A stretch of 15,879 bases of DNA. It comes from JANWKA01 sp035533815 (GTDB lineage: Bacteria; Bacteroidota; Bacteroidia; Chitinophagales; Chitinophagaceae). Positions 13,244-15,879 of the stretch are shown here, piece after piece. The stretch covers positions 1 through 15,879 of the forward strand of contig DATLTB010000024.1 in NCBI GenBank assembly GCA_035533815.1. The letters are read 5' to 3'. A program made the translations under genes and the position numbers. The stretch's first letter is position 1. Every line of letters begins with the position of its first letter. The notes beneath the pieces were generated by a model. It made no database searches. It was not told the DNA's origin and saw only the letters and a list, made by a program, of their open reading frames with translations.

Positions 13244-15874
13244 TCAGGGGAGTTTTTCTTCCCGGACATTCCATCCGCTGACTTTGATCCGGGGGGGCTG
13301 TCCATCCAGGTCCCTGGTAAAGCAATACCCGTTGACGGTTCTTTCCTCACCGGGCAACAAAGTGATGTAATTGTCTTTCCAGAACACGGGAACCACCGGA
13401 TTATCCTTCCCGGTAACCAGGTCAAGGTAAACCATGAAGGCCAGATTTTTGCCTGGATTCCGGAGCTTGATCCGGATCATTGTGCTGTCTGCGTGTCGTT
13501 CGATGTGCCTGGTCACTTCCAGGTCCGCCATGGGTAGCTGCTGCAAGGCGGTCAGATCCGCAAACTGGGACTCCGGAGTGATGAACCAGGTACTATGTTT
13601 GGTATCCAACAGGTCTTTGCGCTGGCTAAGGACATAAAAGTTACGGCTCAGGGTAGTTCCGGAATCATTCCTAAGATTCAGCCGCAGAAAATAGGTCGGA
13701 CTGGCATGGTCTGTATCCAGGGTATCCAGGACCAGGGTCTGCTGGGGGCCCAGGTCCTTCACCGCAATGGTAGTAGACATGACAGGGCTGAGGTTAAAAT
13801 TCAGGAGGGTGACTTCTGCCTTTAGGTTTTTCACATCCATCAGGGTATTATTTTCCAGATCAATCGCAGCGGATCCGTAATTATATGCGATATGGATGGG
13901 TTCGCAGGCTCTTCTGGTGCCATAGAAAGCTCCGGTGGGAACCAGGTAATAGTCATATAGCTGCCACCAAAGCTTGGGCCAGGAGGCATTGTACATCCAC
14001 TGGATAATGCCCGTGGCCCGGAACCGGTTTGCTTCAAAGGCTTCGAACATGGCCCTGGCCCCTTCATAATTGAGGTATTGCGCCTTCCTCAGGTAATCGG
14101 TCAGGTCTTCTGGCGGGCCCAGACGCTGATCCATGGCCTGGTTATAATGGGTCAGGTTATGAAAGTTACCCCTGGCAGCATGATACATCCAGGCACTACT
14201 GATGGGCCAGAGGGAATCTGCAGGGATCATCCGCTTCAGGCTTTCCAATACCGGTATTTCCGGACCGGGACTGGTTTCCGTGTTGAACCCGAAAGCACCC
14301 CCGTAACGATGGTCAATATACCAGTAATCCGGAGGCACGTAATCATAGGGGCCCCGCATCTTCATCCCGGATGGGCCGGTAATGACACTGGTATGCTCGG
14401 CTGCGGACTGGGCATAGGGCCTGGTGGGATCATCCTGCGAAAGGACTCCCAGATATCCCGATTCTAGTTCAGGCCGGGGCCATTTATCGCTTCCATAAAG
14501 CCATAAAAATATGCTGGGGTGGTTCCTGAGCCAGGTAATCTGATCGGCAAATGAGTTTACCGCAATATTGATCTGCAGGGGGGTCTTTATGCATCCATAT
14601 TGATCTTGGGGAGCGCCAAAACTGTTTTGCCATTCCCACTGGCAGCTGAATCCGGCCATCACCAGTACCCCATACCGGTCGCAGAGGTTAAAAATATGCT
14701 GGTCATGGCCCCAGAAACCTTCCATTCGGATGGCATTGAGATGCATCTGTACCGCATATTCGATCCCGGCTTTTTCATAGGCGGAACTGGCATTGAGCAG
14801 CATCGGATCCGTCCACCCCCCTCCCTTGATGAGTAGGTTTTTACCATTCAGCCGGTATCCCCGGAATCCCTGTGGGGTCATATACCCGGTGATGGTACGA
14901 ATCCCGAAGTCCAGGTCCTTTTGGTCTGACAGGGTATGGTTGATCCGGAAAGCCAGGTGCAGGTGGTACAGGTTTGGTTTTCCCAATTCATAGGTCCACC
15001 ATAAGCGGGGATGTGCCATGTGCAGGGCAGGGTAACCGTCCGGGGCAAAGCTGATCATTTTGCTCTGACCAGGTTCCAGGATGACAGACTGAGATACATG
15101 GATATGGTTCCCAATGGAAGCGCTGAGCACTCCTTCCACTCTTTTATCCGAATGGTTCTGAACCAGGGTACTCAGGGTGATATCTGCTTTTTCCAGTGTG
15201 GCAGAATCTACCTGGGTCCGGACAAAAGGCTGGGCCAGGGAAACTTCACCGGTGACCAGCAGGTGCACATCCCGCCAGATGCCCATATCATGATCGGCCG
15301 GTTCAGGATTCCAGTCTACAAATCCGATAGCCAGGTCTCCGGGTTGCGGCTTGGACACTTCCACCGCCAGGATATTGGTTCCGGCCCGGGCAAATGGAGT
15401 AATATCCAGGTCAAACCTGCGGAAACTACCCGCCAGGGTATCTGCGCTGGCCACAAGCCTGCCGTTCAGCCAGACATCCGCCCGGTAATTGATGCCGTTA
15501 AACCGCAGCATCACCTGCTGTCCGGGTGGAAAGGATTCCAGCCTGAAACTGGTCCTGTACCACCAGGGATGATTGAAGGGGGTATCGCTGAAGGTGGAAA
15601 GACGCTGATCAAAAAAAATATGTTTGTAGACCTGGTCATCAACCAAGGCACCCAATACTGTATGAGGTACCGTAGTCGGATACCAGGCTTTGGGAATATA
15701 CCTTTTCGTGGATATAAGGCTGCCGCTATCCGTAGCATACTGTGCTGACTGGATCATCCAGAGGTTATGGAGTGTCCTGTCAAAGACCAGCTGCCGGGAT
15801 TGCTGGGCGGTAACAGCGTGAAATACACTGCATAGCCCGATAATGAAGACAATCTGCTTAGAGGATATTATCAT
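13244..15874 (-). CDS. Secreted GH2 glycosidase, probable exo-beta-D-glucosaminidase type
   Basis: The 876-residue protein begins with a Sec signal peptide (basic start, hydrophobic FIIGLCSVFHAV, cleavage near TA-QQ at about 23). The GH2 sugar-binding sandwich covers about 28-205 (WYRTSF, ADVWLNG, GIWRDVHL), an Ig-like domain about 210-325, and the TIM barrel from about 328 (RLNGKNLLIKGGGWTDPM). The acid/base is D463 in WLYGSDKW and the nucleophile E533 in GFNTETSPG. SD in place of the common NE, together with NAIRMEGF (E385), is what I recall for the CsxA-type exo-beta-D-glucosaminidases (D469, E541, E394), rather than for beta-mannosidases or beta-galactosidases. Such enzymes release glucosamine from the non-reducing end of chitosan oligomers. 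C-terminal beta domains follow. The ATG at 15874 gives a complete gene with only 5 bases upstream in the window. Family certain; substrate moderately sure, endo-beta-mannosidase-like being the alternative. Confidence 0.85.
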   Translation of the reverse strand: MIISSKQIVFIIGLCSVFHAVTAQQSRQLVFDRTLHNLWMIQSAQYATDSGSLISTKRYIPKAWYPTTVPHTVLGALVDDQVYKHIFFDQRLSTFSDTPFNHPWWYRTSFRLESFPPGQQVMLRFNGINYRADVWLNGRLVASADTLAGSFRRFDLDITPFARAGTNILAVEVSKPQPGDLAIGFVDWNPEPADHDMGIWRDVHLLVTGEVSLAQPFVRTQVDSATLEKADITLSTLVQNHSDKRVEGVLSASIGNHIHVSQSVILEPGQSKMISFAPDGYPALHMAHPRLWWTYELGKPNLYHLHLAFRINHTLSDQKDLDFGIRTITGYMTPQGFRGYRLNGKNLLIKGGGWTDPMLLNASSAYEKAGIEYAVQMHLNAIRMEGFWGHDQHIFNLCDRYGVLVMAGFSCQWEWQNSFGAPQDQYGCIKTPLQINIAVNSFADQITWLRNHPSIFLWLYGSDKWPRPELESGYLGVLSQDDPTRPYAQSAAEHTSVITGPSGMKMRGPYDYVPPDYWYIDHRYGGAFGFNTETSPGPEIPVLESLKRMIPADSLWPISSAWMYHAARGNFHNLTHYNQAMDQRLGPPEDLTDYLRKAQYLNYEGARAMFEAFEANRFRATGIIQWMYNASWPKLWWQLYDYYLVPTGAFYGTRRACEPIHIAYNYGSAAIDLENNTLMDVKNLKAEVTLLNFNLSPVMSTTIAVKDLGPQQTLVLDTLDTDHASPTYFLRLNLRNDSGTTLSRNFYVLSQRKDLLDTKHSTWFITPESQFADLTALQQLPMADLEVTRHIERHADSTMIRIKLRNPGKNLAFMVYLDLVTGKDNPVVPVFWKDNYITLLPGEERTVNGYCFTRDLDGQPPRIKVSGWNVREEKLP

Positions 15875-15879
15875 GATTG

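Noticed and set aside
15800..15874. Lipoprotein signal on the GH2 enzyme (Cys15)
   Set aside because: The residues before Cys15 are I-G-L, so Leu instead of Gly/Ala/Ser stands at -1; an ordinary signal peptidase I site near residue 23 fits better.
10827..15874. Classical polysaccharide utilisation locus
   Set aside because: No SusC/SusD, SusE-like lipoprotein, or hybrid two-component/sigma-anti-sigma regulator is seen in the window; at most this is an accessory glycosidase cluster.

Overview
The window looks like a chromosomal segment of a Bacteroidota bacterium. The evidence is the CheY-like regulator paired with a hybrid-type sensor kinase, the general lack of Shine-Dalgarno sequences before starts, promoter-like TTTG/TAnnTTTG pairs, and the araB-araD-araA order followed by a vSGLT-type symporter. 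Genes are moderately GC-rich, with AT-rich intergenic stretches. I see no transposase, integrase, rRNA, complete tRNA or CRISPR array, and no susC/susD pair.

Layout. 1-937: 3' end of a sensor histidine kinase overlapping a single-domain response regulator (+). 944-3610: mgtA, a Mg2+-transporting P-type ATPase (-), convergent with the regulator. 3611-4093: a 483-base gap that appears to hold the long mgtA leader, a tRNA/tmRNA T-arm-like remnant, and two divergent promoters with similar inverted repeats in their spacers. 4094-4891: an NTF2/SnoaL-like protein and a TfoX-N domain protein with no gap between them (+). 4892-5154: AT-rich leader of the arabinose operon. 5155-10807: araB, araD, araA and a Na+/sugar symporter (+). 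10827-12946: a ROK-family kinase and, upstream of it, an FucP/GluP-like MFS transporter (-). 12947-13243: intergenic, with a plus-strand promoter-like pair and a perfect 11-bp inverted repeat. 13244-15874: a secreted GH2 enzyme of the exo-beta-D-glucosaminidase type (-).

How the genes work together. The symporter would import L-arabinose; AraA isomerises it to L-ribulose, AraB phosphorylates that, and AraD epimerises the product to D-xylulose 5-phosphate for the pentose phosphate pathway. The minus-strand set GH2, MFS and ROK suggests a second route: periplasmic or extracellular release of an amino sugar (glucosamine on motif evidence), import of the free monosaccharide, and phosphorylation in the cytoplasm. 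That second route is inference.

The most interesting items are this possible glucosamine salvage trio with an unusual ROK kinase, the roughly 390-nt mgtA leader with a proline-rich reading frame, and the paired operator-like repeats in divergent promoters. None is proven by sequence alone.
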